Counted from the first letter of the stretch, positions 7,665-16,676 are shown. The stretch is 64,000 nt of DNA from Anaerotruncus massiliensis (ex Togo et al. 2026) (GCF_900199635.1 NZ_LT962687.1:2542541-2606540); one strand, 5' to 3'. Notes: generated from the sequence alone by a model not told the origin. Made by a program: numbers and translations.

Positions 7665-9500
7665 TCAATCTTCGGCGTGCAGGAAGTCGTAGAGCTTCCG
7701 CGCGGCGGGTTTGGAGACCCCCTTGACCTCCGCGAGCTGGTCCGGGGTCGCGGCGCGGATGGCCTTGATCGTCTTGAAGTGCCGGAAGATCTCCGCCGCG
7801 CGTTTTTCGCCGATCCCCTCGCACTGGGTGAGGGTCGATTCAAACGCCGACTTCTGGTGCCGCGCACGGGAAAAGGTGATGGAAAAACGGTGCACCTCGT
7901 CCTGGATCGTCGACACGAGGGTAAAGGCGCTGCGGTGGGAATTGATCGCAATCTCGCCGCCCGACTCGGCGATCGCGCGGGTGCGGTGCCGGTCGTCCTT
8001 GACCATGCCGAAGACGGGCGCCGAAACCCCCATCGAGGCGAGCAGCGGCACGATCGTGGAGACGTGCCCCTTTCCGCCGTCGAGCAGGATGAGGTCGGGC
8101 ATCCGGTCGAACGCCTCGTCCTTCTGTGTTTCGTCGAAATAGCGGCCGAACCGCCGGGAAAGCACCTCCGACATGCTCGCGTAGTCGTCGGTGCCCTGCA
8201 CCGTCTTGATCGTAAACTTGCGGTAACAGGCACGTTTGGGCCGCCCGTTCTCAAAGACGACCATGCCGCCCACCACCGTGTCCGAGCCGATGTTGGAGAT
8301 GTCGTAGGCCTCGATGTAGGCGGGCGGCTTTGAAAGCCCCAGCAGCCGCGCCAGCTCGTCGAGCGCCGCGACCTCCCGGCCGGTGCGCTCCGCCTTCTGC
8401 GACAGCCGTTCGGCGGCGTTCGCCCGCGCCATTTCCACGAGCTTCTGCTGCTCGCCCCGCTGGGGCACCCGGATCTCCACCCGGTGGCCCGCCTGCTCGG
8501 AGAGCAGCTGCGCGGCGATGTCGACGTCCTCGATCTCCCCGTCGAGCTGGACCCGCTTGGGGATGTCCTCGCGGGTGGTGTAGTAGCGCAGCAGGAATTC
8601 CAGCCGCGCGCCGTCGAGGTCGTCCACCGCGCCGAGCAGGAAATCCTGCTTGTCCACCAGCCGCTCCCCGCGGAATTTGAGCACCACGGCGCAGGTGTCC
8701 TGCTCGCTGCGCGCGAGCGCGATGATGTCCTGGTTGGCAACCTTGGAAAAGACCACCTTCTGCGACTCGCTGATCCGGCTGATCGCCTTGATGCGGTCGC
8801 GCAGCTGCGCGGCCTTCTCGAACTGCATCTTTTCGGCGCACTCGTTCATCCGCCGGGTCAGCAGCTCCACCGACTGGGCGCCGCCGCCCCGGATGTATTC
8901 GAGCGCCTGCTCGAGGACCTCCGCGTACTCCTCCTGCGAAACCCGCCCCCGGCAGACTCCCATGCACTGCTTGATATGGAAGTTGAGGCAGGGGCGTCCC
9001 TTGCCGAACTCCTGCGGGAACCTGCGGGTGCAGGTGGGCAGCAGGAAGGCGCGGTTCACCTCGTCGACCGTCTCGTTGACGACGAAGGAGGAGATGTACG
9101 GCCCGATATAGGTCGCGCCGTCGTCCTCCCGCTGGAAGACGTGCCGGATGCGCGGGTAGGACTCCTTCGAGACCTTGATGTAGCTGTAGCCCTTGTCGTC
9201 CTTGAGCAGGATGTTATATTTGGGGGAATGCAGCTTGATCATGCTGCACTCGAGCACGAGCGCCTCGAATTCGCTGTCGGTGACGATATAGTCGAAGTCG
9301 TGGACGTGGCTCACCATCTGATAGACCTTGGGCAGATGCTTTTCCACCGCGCGGAAATAGCTGCTCACGCGGTTTTTGAGCGCCTTGGCCTTGCCGATAT
9401 AGATGATGTCGCCCGCGCGGTTCTTCATGATGTACACGCCCGGCCGCAGCGGCAGCTTGTGCGCCTTTTCGGCGAGGTATGGCAGACGCGGGTTATCCAA
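7665..9500 (-). CDS. uvrC: Excinuclease ABC subunit C
   Basis: UvrC makes both incisions in nucleotide excision repair with UvrA and UvrB. The 611-residue protein has the N-terminal GIY-YIG nuclease domain (GVYIMKNRAGDIIYIGKAKALKNR written in two parts: GVYIMKN at 21-27, IIYIGKAKAL after it), a UVR domain near residues 200-238 (ECAEKMQFEKAAQLRDRI), the RNase H-like second nuclease domain (AYDISNIGSDTVVGGMV) and a C-terminal helix-hairpin-helix. The start is TTG at 9500 with GGAAGGAGGG six bases upstream. No LexA box was seen next to it. Confidence 0.97.
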   Translation of the reverse strand: MDNPRLPYLAEKAHKLPLRPGVYIMKNRAGDIIYIGKAKALKNRVSSYFRAVEKHLPKVYQMVSHVHDFDYIVTDSEFEALVLECSMIKLHSPKYNILLKDDKGYSYIKVSKESYPRIRHVFQREDDGATYIGPYISSFVVNETVDEVNRAFLLPTCTRRFPQEFGKGRPCLNFHIKQCMGVCRGRVSQEEYAEVLEQALEYIRGGGAQSVELLTRRMNECAEKMQFEKAAQLRDRIKAISRISESQKVVFSKVANQDIIALARSEQDTCAVVLKFRGERLVDKQDFLLGAVDDLDGARLEFLLRYYTTREDIPKRVQLDGEIEDVDIAAQLLSEQAGHRVEIRVPQRGEQQKLVEMARANAAERLSQKAERTGREVAALDELARLLGLSKPPAYIEAYDISNIGSDTVVGGMVVFENGRPKRACYRKFTIKTVQGTDDYASMSEVLSRRFGRYFDETQKDEAFDRMPDLILLDGGKGHVSTIVPLLASMGVSAPVFGMVKDDRHRTRAIAESGGEIAINSHRSAFTLVSTIQDEVHRFSITFSRARHQKSAFESTLTQCEGIGEKRAAEIFRHFKTIKAIRAATPDQLAEVKGVSKPAARKLYDFLHAED

Positions 9501-9546
9501 GGGAGCCCTCCTTCCCGCAATAGGAATTGTTTGCCGATAAAATGAA

Positions 9547-9581
9547 AAAATGCACCGTCAGGCTTCTGAGCGGTGCATTTT
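9547..9581 (-). terminator. Terminator of the HPr gene
   Basis: The arms AAAATGCACCG and CGGTGCATTTT hold an inner TCAG/CTGA stem, directly downstream of the HPr stop codon and before uvrC. Confidence 0.85.
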
Positions 9582-9597
9582 CAGCAGGTGGGTGCGA

Positions 9598-9861
9598 TTA
9601 CTCGGTGAAGCCGGACTCGACCAGCTTGACAAGCCCCTCAACGGCGGCCTGCTCGTCGGAACCGTCCGCGATGATGCGGATGGTGGTGCCGCCGACGATG
9701 CCGAGGGAAAGAACGCCGAGCAGGCTCTTGGCGTTGACGCGGCGCTCCTCCTTCTCAACCCAGATGGAGGATTTATACTCGTTGGCCTTCTGAATAAAGA
9801 ATGTTGCGGGGCGGGCGTGCAAACCGACCTGATTCTGAACGGCGACTTCTTTCACAAACAT
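9598..9861 (-). CDS. HPr-family phosphocarrier protein
   Basis: An 87-residue HPr. The PTS phosphorylation site His15 lies in GLHARPAT, and the HPr-kinase site Ser46 in NAKSLLGVLSLG, so both the sugar-transport and the CcpA-signalling faces appear intact. It is monocistronic, with its own near-consensus promoter and terminator. No enzyme I or sugar-specific EII gene is nearby, so a role as ptsH or as a regulatory Crh-like protein cannot be separated by reading; the presence of His15 favours ptsH. Confidence 0.92.
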   Translation of the reverse strand: MFVKEVAVQNQVGLHARPATFFIQKANEYKSSIWVEKEERRVNAKSLLGVLSLGIVGGTTIRIIADGSDEQAAVEGLVKLVESGFTE

Positions 9862-9911
9862 TTCAATACTCTCCTATTTCTCAAGTATGTGGCGTTGAAT
9901 TAGTTGTTACT

Positions 9912-9940
9912 ATTATAAGCGCATTGCGCCAAAGCGTCAA
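9912..9940 (-). promoter_or_regulatory. Promoter of the HPr gene
   Basis: TTGACG (9935-9940) and TATAAT (9912-9917) on the minus strand with a 17-bp spacer, about 50 bp before the start codon. Confidence 0.85.
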
Positions 9941-10084
9941 CGCTTTTTGTCCCACTTTTGCCAATCGCAGGGATTTTCTGTTTCTTTCCCAGTTCGGCCG
10001 CTTTACCGCTCCCACGGAATTGTGCAACTTTGCTATAAAGTTTTCAACAATTATAGCAAGATACCCGGAAAGATCGGCCGGGTT

Positions 10085-10828
10085 TCAAAACATCTGCCGA
10101 ACCTGGTCGAAAAAGCGCGCAACATGCGGCTGGGCCAGCGTGTAGACCACCGGCACGAGCAGGGCGGGCAGCAGGTTGGCGGTGCGGATGTTTGTGAACT
10201 CCAGAAAATTGATGCCGATGCACATGACGATTGTATAACCCACCATGCAGATGGCGTTGAGCATCGGGCCGGAGACGATCGGCGCGAGCACCCCGGCAAG
10301 CAGCGTGATCGCGCCCTGGTAGGCAAGCACCGGGATGAACGCAAACACCACGCCGAAGCCCAATGTGGAACCGAGGATGATCGAACAGATGAAGTCGAGC
10401 GCGGATTTGATGAACAGGACGCTCGGGTCGCCGGTGAGGCCGTCGTTGAGCGCGCCGATGATCGCCATCGCGCCGATACAGAAGATGAGCGACGCGTTGA
10501 TGAATCCCTTTGCGAAGCCCTCTCTGCCGAACTTTGCCTCGATCGCCTTCCCGCCGCGCACGAGCGCCGCGTCGATGTCGCACAGTTCCCCGAGCACCCC
10601 GCCGATCACCATGCTGGCGATCAGCAGGAGCGACCCGTCGGCGGACAGCTTGCCGTCGGCGCCCACCGTGACCATCGAGGTGATGACCCCTTCGATCCCC
10701 ACGAGAAAGACCGCCAGCCCCAGCAGCTTCATCGCCGTCTCCTCCACCTTTTTGGGGAGGCCGCGGCGGATCAGCAGGCCGATCATGCCGCCCACGATCA
10801 CTGAAATTGCGTTGACTATCGTTCCCAT
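10085..10828 (-). CDS. DUF554 family membrane protein
   Basis: A 247-residue integral membrane protein with about seven hydrophobic segments. It begins MGTIVNAISVIVGGMIG and has the conserved ASMVIGGVLGELCDID and IKSALDFICSIILGSTLGFGV stretches of the DUF554 (YdfK/YqgA-like) family. Its molecular function is unknown; it is widespread in Firmicutes. It stands alone between the HPr gene and the repeat mosaic. Confidence 0.88.
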   Translation of the reverse strand: MGTIVNAISVIVGGMIGLLIRRGLPKKVEETAMKLLGLAVFLVGIEGVITSMVTVGADGKLSADGSLLLIASMVIGGVLGELCDIDAALVRGGKAIEAKFGREGFAKGFINASLIFCIGAMAIIGALNDGLTGDPSVLFIKSALDFICSIILGSTLGFGVVFAFIPVLAYQGAITLLAGVLAPIVSGPMLNAICMVGYTIVMCIGINFLEFTNIRTANLLPALLVPVVYTLAQPHVARFFDQVRQMF

Positions 10829-10945
10829 CTATTCTGCCTCGTTTCTGTCATTGTATGTGCCGTGTTTGCGCGGGGTTCCCCGCGAATTCGGTTTTGACGC
10901 TCAGAATGCGGCGCGGTTCGTCGGTTTCCACCGGCGGCCGCTTTG

Positions 10946-10997
10946 GATTTGCCGCTCACCGAGCGGCGGAGTTTGTCGGTGGTCGACCGACGGCGAT
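10946..10997 (+). repeat. Two-hairpin REP-like module, copy 1
   Basis: Reads GATTTGCCGCTCA then GAGCGGCGGAGTTTGTCGG, followed by a GTCGGTGG/CGACCGAC stem. It differs from the copy at 11113-11164 at only a few bases. Confidence 0.75.
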
Positions 10998-11112
10998 CTT
11001 TCAGACTTTTCCGCCCAGCGGGCGGAGGGCTTTTGTTCGCGCCCCTTCGGGGCGCTTTATAGGTGCCGCCTTCGGCGGCGGGGATTGCCGGGTCCCGCCC
11101 CGGGGTGGGCTT

Positions 11113-11164
11113 AGATTTTCCGCTCATCGAGCGGCGCAGTTTGTCGGTGGTCGACCGACAGCGA
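11113..11164 (+). repeat. Two-hairpin REP-like module, copy 2
   Basis: Same order of stems as 10946-10997 with AGATTTTCCGCTCA at its left. The inverted copy is at 1821-1869. Confidence 0.75.
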
Positions 11165-11527
11165 GTTCCTTTCTTGCTTGCCTAAGAAAGGAACCAAAGA
11201 AGGGCACGAGGGGCTTCGCCCCTGCGACCCCAACGCCGCCTCTGGTTGGCCTGCGGCCAAAGTCGGCGGCGCCCTGGTCACGGATCAGCGAACGAGCCTA
11301 TAGCAACCAGCCAGCCGCCGCGCCGCGGGCGCAATGCCTCTGTCAGCGAGTATCCGGAACCGTACCGGGGGTGCTCCCGGGGAGGCACGGCCGCTTTTGC
11401 GTGGCGCGCAGCGCCCACAGGGAGGCGGAAAACTGTGCGGCTTCGCCGCGCACGCACGCAAGGCGCGCGAACGCCCGGAACGGGCGTTGTTTTCCGCCGC
11501 GGGTTTTGGCGAGCCATCCGGCCTCGG

Positions 11528-11622
11528 TCGTTGGGTGCGCCCGCAACCTGAATTGAGCCCTCAGCTGGTGTACCCGTGGGGAGTGACGGTAGTTCGCGGG
11601 TCATGGCAAGGTACTCCCGGAG
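11528..11622 (+). repeat. 95-bp dispersed repeat core, copy B
   Basis: Begins CGTTGGGTGCGCCCGCAACC and contains TGTACCCGTGGGGAGTGACG, shared exactly with copy A on the other strand at 1415-1509. Confidence 0.75.
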
Positions 11623-11870
11623 ATTCCTAAGAACCCGGCGGAGGGTTCTTAGGCGGACTTTTGGTTCCTTTTCGTCCGCCCGAAAAGGAACCCGTGCCGC
11701 GCGGCGGAACGCGCAAGTCATTCTTGCCGCTTGGAAAGCGGCAATTCCCGTCTACGCCCCGCCGGGCGCAGCGCGGCACATCTGAAGCGCCCCAGAGGGG
11801 CGCGTAAAAGGCTCACCGGGCGCAGCGCGGCAAATCCAAAACTGCCGCCGGGCGCAGCGCGGCAAAAAAA

Positions 11871-12611
11871 TCAAAGCTCCTCCCAGCCGAGCGTACGCAG
11901 GAACCACTTGTCCTTTTCGTTCAGCTGTGCGTTTTTCAAAAGCTCGGGGCGCTTTTCATAGGTGTTCTTGAGGGACATTTCACGCCGCCACCGGGCGATG
12001 GCGGCGTGGTTGCCGTTCGTGACGATCTCTGGCACGGCGACGCCGTGCCAGACGGCGGGCTTGGTGTATTGCGGGTATTCGAGCAGGCCGTTCCAGTGGC
12101 TCTCCTCGGTGAAGCAGCTCTCATCGGCGAGCACGCCGGGGCAGAGCCGCGCCACGCAGTCGATCAGTACGAGCGCGCCGAGCTCCCCGCCGGTGAGCAC
12201 ATAGTCCCCGATGGAGATCTCCTCGTCGACGATCTCGTCGAGCACCCGCTGGTCGACCCCCTCGTAGTGGCCGCAGAGCACAAAGAGGTGCTCCGCCTGG
12301 GAGAGCTCCTTCGCCCGCTGCTGGGTGAGGGTCTTTCCCTGCGGCGACAGGTAGATCACATGCGGCCGGGAGGCGCGCTCGGCGCAGACCGCCTCCCAGG
12401 TGCGGTAGATCGGGTCTGCCTGGAGCAGCATCCCCTTGCCGGGGCCGTAGGGGGTGTCGTCGACATTGCGGTGCTTGTCGACCGTGTAGTCGCGGATCTG
12501 CCAGCACTTGATGTCGAGATGGCCCGCTTTTCTGGCGCGGCCGACGATGCTCTCGGAGAGCACCGTCTCGCACATGTCCGGGAAGAGGGTCGCCAGATCG
12601 ATCTTAATCAT
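11871..12611 (-). CDS. trmD: tRNA (guanine(37)-N1)-methyltransferase
   Basis: Makes m1G37 in tRNAs and so prevents frameshifting. The 246-residue SPOUT-fold protein shows the trefoil-knot sequences LFVLCGHYEGVDQRVLDE, SIGDYVLTGGELGA and the adjacent VDDTPYGPGKGML loop. Its start overlaps the last codons of rimM by 8 bases, the standard rimM-trmD coupling. Unlike many Firmicutes, no rplS follows; repeat DNA begins at its stop codon. Confidence 0.97.
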   Translation of the reverse strand: MIKIDLATLFPDMCETVLSESIVGRARKAGHLDIKCWQIRDYTVDKHRNVDDTPYGPGKGMLLQADPIYRTWEAVCAERASRPHVIYLSPQGKTLTQQRAKELSQAEHLFVLCGHYEGVDQRVLDEIVDEEISIGDYVLTGGELGALVLIDCVARLCPGVLADESCFTEESHWNGLLEYPQYTKPAVWHGVAVPEIVTNGNHAAIARWRREMSLKNTYEKRPELLKNAQLNEKDKWFLRTLGWEEL

Positions 12612-13113
12612 CGAAAAGCCCCTCCAGCGGCCGGATGACGATCCGCCCGGCGTCGACGTCCCGCTCGAGCACCACGTCGGGGATGGCGGGCACCAGCCGC
12701 TCCTTCCCCACCTCGTCCCGCAGGTAATAGACGTCGTTCGCGCCGGTCGGGCGCACGTCGTAAACCTTCCCGTAGCTGCGCCCGGTATCCGCGTCGAACA
12801 CCTCGCAATCGATCAGGTCCTGTACAAAGTACTCCCCTTCCCCGACCGGCGCGTCCGCGCGGTCGATGTAGAGCACCTGGTTTCGCAGCGCCGCCGCGGC
12901 CTCCGGCGTGTCCACGCCCGCTATTTTCAGCACCACCATATTCTTCTGCACGCGCGCCCGCTCGACGGTGAGCGGGGTCTCGCCGCGCCTGAGAAAAAGA
13001 GTTTCAAAGTCCAGCAGGAAATCGGGGCTGTCGCACCACGGCTGGACCTTCACCTCGCCCTTGATCCCGTGGGTGGTGACGATCTTTCCACATTCCAGAA
13101 ATTGTTTTTTCAT
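12604..13113 (-). CDS. rimM: Ribosome maturation factor RimM
   Basis: A 30S assembly factor binding S19. It is 169 residues long, starting at the ATG at 13113 with GGGAGGACGTC upstream. The N-terminal domain carries GKIVTTHGIKGEVKV and the PRC-barrel half has YFVQDLIDCEVFDADTG and ERLVPAIPDVVLERDVDAG. It lies between khpA and trmD, but an intrinsic terminator separates it from khpA, suggesting uneven expression along the operon. Confidence 0.94.
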   Translation of the reverse strand: MKKQFLECGKIVTTHGIKGEVKVQPWCDSPDFLLDFETLFLRRGETPLTVERARVQKNMVVLKIAGVDTPEAAAALRNQVLYIDRADAPVGEGEYFVQDLIDCEVFDADTGRSYGKVYDVRPTGANDVYYLRDEVGKERLVPAIPDVVLERDVDAGRIVIRPLEGLFDD

Positions 13114-13140
13114 GACGTCCTCCCTGCTTGCAAGAGGGTA

Positions 13141-13170
13141 AAAATGGGGGAGCGCACGCTCCCCCATTTT
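13141..13170. terminator. Internal terminator between khpA and rimM
   Basis: A perfect 14-bp stem AAAATGGGGGAGCG / CGCTCCCCCATTTT with a CA loop. It lies inside what is normally one transcript (rpsP-khpA-rimM-trmD), 11 bases after the khpA stop. Confidence 0.85.
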
Positions 13171-13181
13171 CCGGTTCTCAA

Positions 13182-13415
13182 TCAGTCGATCTCGACGGCG
13201 ACTTTGGTTTCAGCCTTGTTGGCCGCCGCCCTGACGACGGTGCGGATCGCCTTGGCGATACGCCCCTGTTTGCCGATGACGCGCCCCATGTCGTCGGGGG
13301 CAACGTGGAGGTGGTACACGACCAGACCCTCCTCGTTGGGCTCGTCGACCGTGACGCTGACGGCGTCCTTGTCCTCGACAAGGCCCCGCGCGATGGTAAC
13401 AATCAGCTTATCCAA
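13182..13415 (-). CDS. khpA: KH-domain RNA-binding protein KhpA (YlqC)
   Basis: A 77-residue single-KH protein, known to pair with KhpB and bind many transcripts. The GxxG loop is IGKQGRIAKAIRT near residues 48-60. The start codon is TTG at 13415 with GGAGGTAAG eight bases upstream; no ATG is available. It sits between rpsP and rimM as in other Firmicutes. Confidence 0.92.
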   Translation of the reverse strand: MDKLIVTIARGLVEDKDAVSVTVDEPNEEGLVVYHLHVAPDDMGRVIGKQGRIAKAIRTVVRAAANKAETKVAVEID

Positions 13416-13438
13416 AACGACTTACCTCCACGCCCATA

Positions 13439-13681
13439 TTAGAGCACGCCTTCGATTTTCAGCAGCGCCTTGACGGTGTCCGTGGGCTGGGCGCCGTTGG
13501 AGAGCCATTTCTTCGCCTTTTCCGCGTCGACCTTGATCACGGAGGGGTCCTTGGTGGGGTCATAGGTGCCGATCTCCTCGATGAACCTGCCGTCGCGGGG
13601 ATAACGGGAATCCGCAACCACGATCCGGTAGAAAGGAGCCTTCTTCGCACCCATCCTTCTCAGTCTGATTTTAACAGCCAT
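13439..13681 (-). CDS. rpsP: 30S ribosomal protein S16
   Basis: An 80-residue ribosomal protein starting [19 protein letters not shown], with the typical [21 protein letters not shown] block. The AGGAGGTGA site fixes the ATG at 13681. It is the third gene of the ylxM-ffh operon. Confidence 0.98.
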   Translation of the reverse strand: MAVKIRLRRMGAKKAPFYRIVVADSRYPRDGRFIEEIGTYDPTKDPSVIKVDAEKAKKWLSNGAQPTDTVKALLKIEGVL

Positions 13682-13751
13682 GTATGTCACCTCCTATGGT
13701 TATTGACCTTCTGTCTTCTATCGTCCGCCGGGAATCCCCGGAGAGACAGCC

Positions 13752-15128
13752 TTAAAACGGCATCCCGGGCATGCCGCCGCCCATGCCGGGCATCCCGGCG
13801 AAGGGGTTCCTGCGGCGCTTGCCCTTCTTTTTGCCGCCGCCGGACATCTGCCGGAAGAGCTTCTGCATCTGCTCGTTCTGGCGGAGCACCCGGTTGACGT
13901 CCGACACGTCGGTGCCGCTGCCCGCCGCGATGCGGCGCTTGCGGGAGGGGTTGATGAGCGCGGGCTTTTCCCGCTCGGCGGGGGTCATCGAGTGGATGAT
14001 CGCCTCGACCTTCCGAAGCTCCTTCTCCCCCTGCTCGGCCTCGTCGTCGCCGATCTTTCCTGCGGCGCCGGGGAGCATATTCATCACGCTCGAGAGCGGG
14101 CCCATCTTTTTGAGCTGCTGCATCTGTTCGAGCATGTCGTTGAAATCAAAGGTGTTCTGCTTGAGCCGCTCGGCCATCTCGGCCGCCTTCTTGGCGTCGA
14201 AATCGGTCTGCGCCTTCTCGATGAGGGTGAGCACGTCCCCCATCCCGAGGATGCGGGAGGCCATGCGGTCGGGATAGAAGGGCTCGAGGTCCTCGAGCTT
14301 TTCTCCCGTGCCCGCGAACTTGATCGGCTTGCCGGTCACCGCGCGCACCGAAAGCGCCGCGCCGCCGCGGGTGTCGCCGTCGAGCTTGGTGAGGATGACC
14401 CCGTCGATGCCGAGCGTCTCGTCGAATTTGGAGGCCACGTTGACCGCGTCCTGGCCGACCATCGCGTCGATGACGAGCAGGATCTCCTGCGGCGACACGG
14501 TCTCCTTGATGCGGGAGAGCTCCCCCATCAGCTCCTCGTCGATGTGCAGGCGGCCGGCGGTGTCGAGGATGACCAGGTCGTTGCCGTAGTCCTTCGCGTG
14601 GGCGACCGCCTTTTTGGCGATCTCCACCGGGTCGCCCTGCCCCATCTCAAAGACGGGGACGTTCGCCTTTTCCCCCACGACCTTGAGCTGGTCGATCGCA
14701 GCCGGGCGGTAGACGTCGCAGGCGACGAGCAGCGGGCGCTTGCCCTGGTTTTTAAAGTGCAGCGCCAGCTTGGCGGAATGGGTGGTCTTTCCGGAGCCCT
14801 GCAGGCCGCACATCATGACGACCGTCGGGGGCTTGCTGGAAAAGTTCAGGCGGGCGTTTTCCGCGCCCATCAGCGCGGTCAGCTCGTCGTTGACGATCTT
14901 GACGACCATCTGCGCGGGCGTGAGGCTCTCGAGGACCTCGTCCCCCACCGCCTTGGCGGTGACGTTGGCGACGAACTCCTTGGCGACCTTGTAGTTGACG
15001 TCCGCCTCGAGCAGCGCGAGACGCACCTCGCGCATCGCCTCCTTGATGTCGCTCTCCTTGAGCCTCCCCTTGTTGCGCATCTTTTTGAAGACGGCGGAAA
15101 GCTTGTCGGACAGGCCTTCAAATGGCAT
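13752..15128 (-). CDS. ffh: Signal recognition particle protein Ffh
   Basis: The SRP GTPase that targets nascent membrane proteins with 4.5S/scRNA and FtsY. It is 458 residues long. The N domain is at about 1-90, and the G domain carries the P-loop [14 protein letters not shown] near residue 108, [13 protein letters not shown] and [14 protein letters not shown]. The M domain has the methionine-rich RNA-binding helix with [12 protein letters not shown] and a Gly/Met-rich tail (GGGMPGMPF). It follows ylxM by 36 bases. Confidence 0.98.
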   Translation of the reverse strand: MPFEGLSDKLSAVFKKMRNKGRLKESDIKEAMREVRLALLEADVNYKVAKEFVANVTAKAVGDEVLESLTPAQMVVKIVNDELTALMGAENARLNFSSKPPTVVMMCGLQGSGKTTHSAKLALHFKNQGKRPLLVACDVYRPAAIDQLKVVGEKANVPVFEMGQGDPVEIAKKAVAHAKDYGNDLVILDTAGRLHIDEELMGELSRIKETVSPQEILLVIDAMVGQDAVNVASKFDETLGIDGVILTKLDGDTRGGAALSVRAVTGKPIKFAGTGEKLEDLEPFYPDRMASRILGMGDVLTLIEKAQTDFDAKKAAEMAERLKQNTFDFNDMLEQMQQLKKMGPLSSVMNMLPGAAGKIGDDEAEQGEKELRKVEAIIHSMTPAEREKPALINPSRKRRIAAGSGTDVSDVNRVLRQNEQMQKLFRQMSGGGKKKGKRRRNPFAGMPGMGGGMPGMPF

Positions 15129-15164
15129 GGGGTTCCCTCCTGACAGTCCTATGTAAAAAGCGTG

Positions 15165-15530
15165 TTATTCGTTGATTGAGCCGGCGATCTCGATGATCTC
15201 GCCGCACTTGTCGGTGATCTCCTTGGAGGTGCCGAAGCGGCTGTTGTAGGCGCGGATCTCCTGCGCGTTCTGCACGATCCGGTCGAGCCCGTCCTGGATG
15301 GTCCGGAACTTTTTGGCCAGGCCCAGCCGGTCCTCAAGGTCGAGCAGGATGCCCTCCGCGCGCTTGATGGAATCCCGCACGCCCTGGCGTGTGATCCGGC
15401 TGTGCGCGGCGATCTCGGAGAGCGAAAGGTCCTCGTTGTAGTAGAGCTCCACGACATTGCGCTGTTTCTCGGTGAGCATGTCTCCGTAAAAATCGAGCAG
15501 CAGCGAAATTTCCAGATTTTTAGCCACCAT
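15165..15530 (-). CDS. ylxM: YlxM / UPF0122 helix-turn-helix protein
   Basis: A 121-residue putative DNA-binding protein with a sigma-70 region 4-like fold: LTEKQRNVVELYYNEDLSLS followed by EIAAHSRITRQGVRDSIKRAE. It nearly always precedes ffh and has been linked to SRP. The ATG at 15530 (MVAKNLEISL) is chosen because GGGAGG precedes it; an ATG at 15545 lacks a site. Transcription starts from the consensus promoter just upstream. Confidence 0.9.
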   Translation of the reverse strand: MVAKNLEISLLLDFYGDMLTEKQRNVVELYYNEDLSLSEIAAHSRITRQGVRDSIKRAEGILLDLEDRLGLAKKFRTIQDGLDRIVQNAQEIRAYNSRFGTSKEITDKCGEIIEIAGSINE

Positions 15531-15544
15531 CCTGCCTCCCATCA

Positions 15545-15565
15545 TGTAAAGTGATCTGCTTTACA
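15545..15565. promoter_or_regulatory. Possible operator upstream of ylxM
   Basis: The inverted repeat TGTAAAG-N7-CTTTACA lies between the -10 element and the ylxM start; CTTTACA recurs at about 15619. It is a candidate binding site, possibly for YlxM itself or another regulator. Confidence 0.35.
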
Positions 15566-15581
15566 CGTTCCCTCTTTGTGT

Positions 15582-15610
15582 ATTATAACGGACAGTCCCC
15601 CGTCTGTCAA
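15582..15610 (-). promoter_or_regulatory. Promoter of the ylxM-ffh operon
   Basis: Full-consensus TTGACA (15605-15610) and TATAAT (15582-15587) on the minus strand with a 17-bp spacer. Confidence 0.9.
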
Positions 15611-15648
15611 GGCGATTTTCTTTACACGACAAAATATTTTCTTTTTGT

Positions 15649-15678
15649 TCAACATTCGAGCACGCGATCGTGTATAAT
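15649..15678 (+). promoter_or_regulatory. cysK promoter
   Basis: TCAACA (15649-15654) and TATAAT (15673-15678) with an 18-bp spacer, 68 bp before the cysK ATG. The -10 is perfect; the -35 matches 4 of 6 positions. Confidence 0.6.
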
Positions 15679-15746
15679 AGAGCTGTCGGGCCGCGCCACG
15701 CGGCCCTGCCGCCCGGCGCCGCGCGCCGCGGAGAAGGGAGCGATCC

Positions 15747-16676
15747 ATGAACATCAAGAACGATCTCACCCAGCTGATCGGCAACACCCCCCTCATGTAC
15801 CTGGCCAACTACAGCGCCTCGCGGGGACTGACCGCGAAGCTCGCCGTCAAGCTGGAATATTTTAACCCCCTCGGCTCGATCAAGGACCGCGCCGCCTACG
15901 CGATGGTCGTCGACGCGGAAAAGCGCGGCCTCGTCAAGGAGGGCACCGTGATCATCGAGCCGACGAGCGGCAACACCGGCATCGGGCTGGCGTTCGTCTG
16001 CGCGGCGCGGGGCTACCGCCTCATCCTCACGATGCCCGAGACGATGAGCCGCGAACGGCGCGCGCTGCTGGCCGCGCTGGGCGCCGAGCTCGTGCTCACC
16101 GAGGGCGCGAAGGGGATGACCGGCGCGATCGAAAAGGCGGCCGAGCTGGCTTCGCAGCTCCCCTCCGCCTTCATCCCCCAGCAGTTCGAGAACCCCGCCA
16201 ACCCCGCCATCCACGAGGCGACGACCGCCAAGGAGATCCTGCGGGACACCGACGGCCGGATCGACATCCTCGTCGCGACCTTCGGCACCGGCGGCACCGT
16301 TTCGGGCGTCGGCCGGGCCCTCAAGCGCCACAACCCCGACATCCGAGTGGTCGGCGTGGAACCGGCCGAATCCCCCCTCGTTTCGGAGGGCCGGGCCGGC
16401 CCCCACGGCATCCAGGGCATCGGCGCCAACCTCGTCCCCGCAAACCTCGACCGTTCGGTGCTCGACGAAATCGCGACCGTCACGACCGGGGAGGCGTTCG
16501 AGGCCTGCCGCGCCGTCGCCAGGCAGGACGGCCTGCTCGTGGGCGTCTCGTCGGGCGCGGCGATCGCCGCCGCCGCGAAGATCGCCGCCCGGGAGGAAAA
16601 CGCGGGCAGGCTGATCGTCGCCGTCTGCCCCGACACGGGGGAACGCTACCTCTCGTCGGGGCTGTACGAAGCGTAA
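15747..16676 (+). CDS. cysK: Cysteine synthase A (O-acetylserine sulfhydrylase)
   Basis: A PLP enzyme converting O-acetylserine and sulfide to cysteine. It is 309 residues long. The Schiff-base lysine is Lys46 in [11 protein letters not shown]. The substrate loop is TSGNTGIG at 73-80, the phosphate-binding loop GTGGTVSG lies near residue 177, and SSGAA near residue 264. Start ATG with GAGAAGGGAG upstream. It is divergent from the ylxM-ffh operon. No T-box or other riboswitch was recognised in the short leader. Confidence 0.96.
   Translation: MNIKNDLTQLIGNTPLMYLANYSASRGLTAKLAVKLEYFNPLGSIKDRAAYAMVVDAEKRGLVKEGTVIIEPTSGNTGIGLAFVCAARGYRLILTMPETMSRERRALLAALGAELVLTEGAKGMTGAIEKAAELASQLPSAFIPQQFENPANPAIHEATTAKEILRDTDGRIDILVATFGTGGTVSGVGRALKRHNPDIRVVGVEPAESPLVSEGRAGPHGIQGIGANLVPANLDRSVLDEIATVTTGEAFEACRAVARQDGLLVGVSSGAAIAAAAKIAAREENAGRLIVAVCPDTGERYLSSGLYEA

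Larger units (their letters stand above)
10829..11870. repeat. Second REP-like mosaic, no gene
   Basis: A 1042-bp GC-rich gap between the DUF554 gene and trmD. It holds two direct copies of the two-hairpin module, GCGCCCCTTCGGGGCGC and GCCGCCTTCGGCGGC stems, GTTCCTTTCTT/AAGAAAGGAAC arms, copy B of the 95-bp core and, at its right end, three copies of CCGGGCGCAGCGCGGC-type units. Frames in it lack ribosome sites and known domains. Confidence 0.75.

Noticed and set aside
9598-9861. HPr gene as part of the DhaM system
   Set aside because: It is a stand-alone HPr far from the dhaK-like gene; no DhaM-type EIIA or EI domains are attached.
10855-11721. Frames up to 233 codons in the second mosaic
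   Set aside because: Same repeat-derived composition; frames exist on both strands equally.
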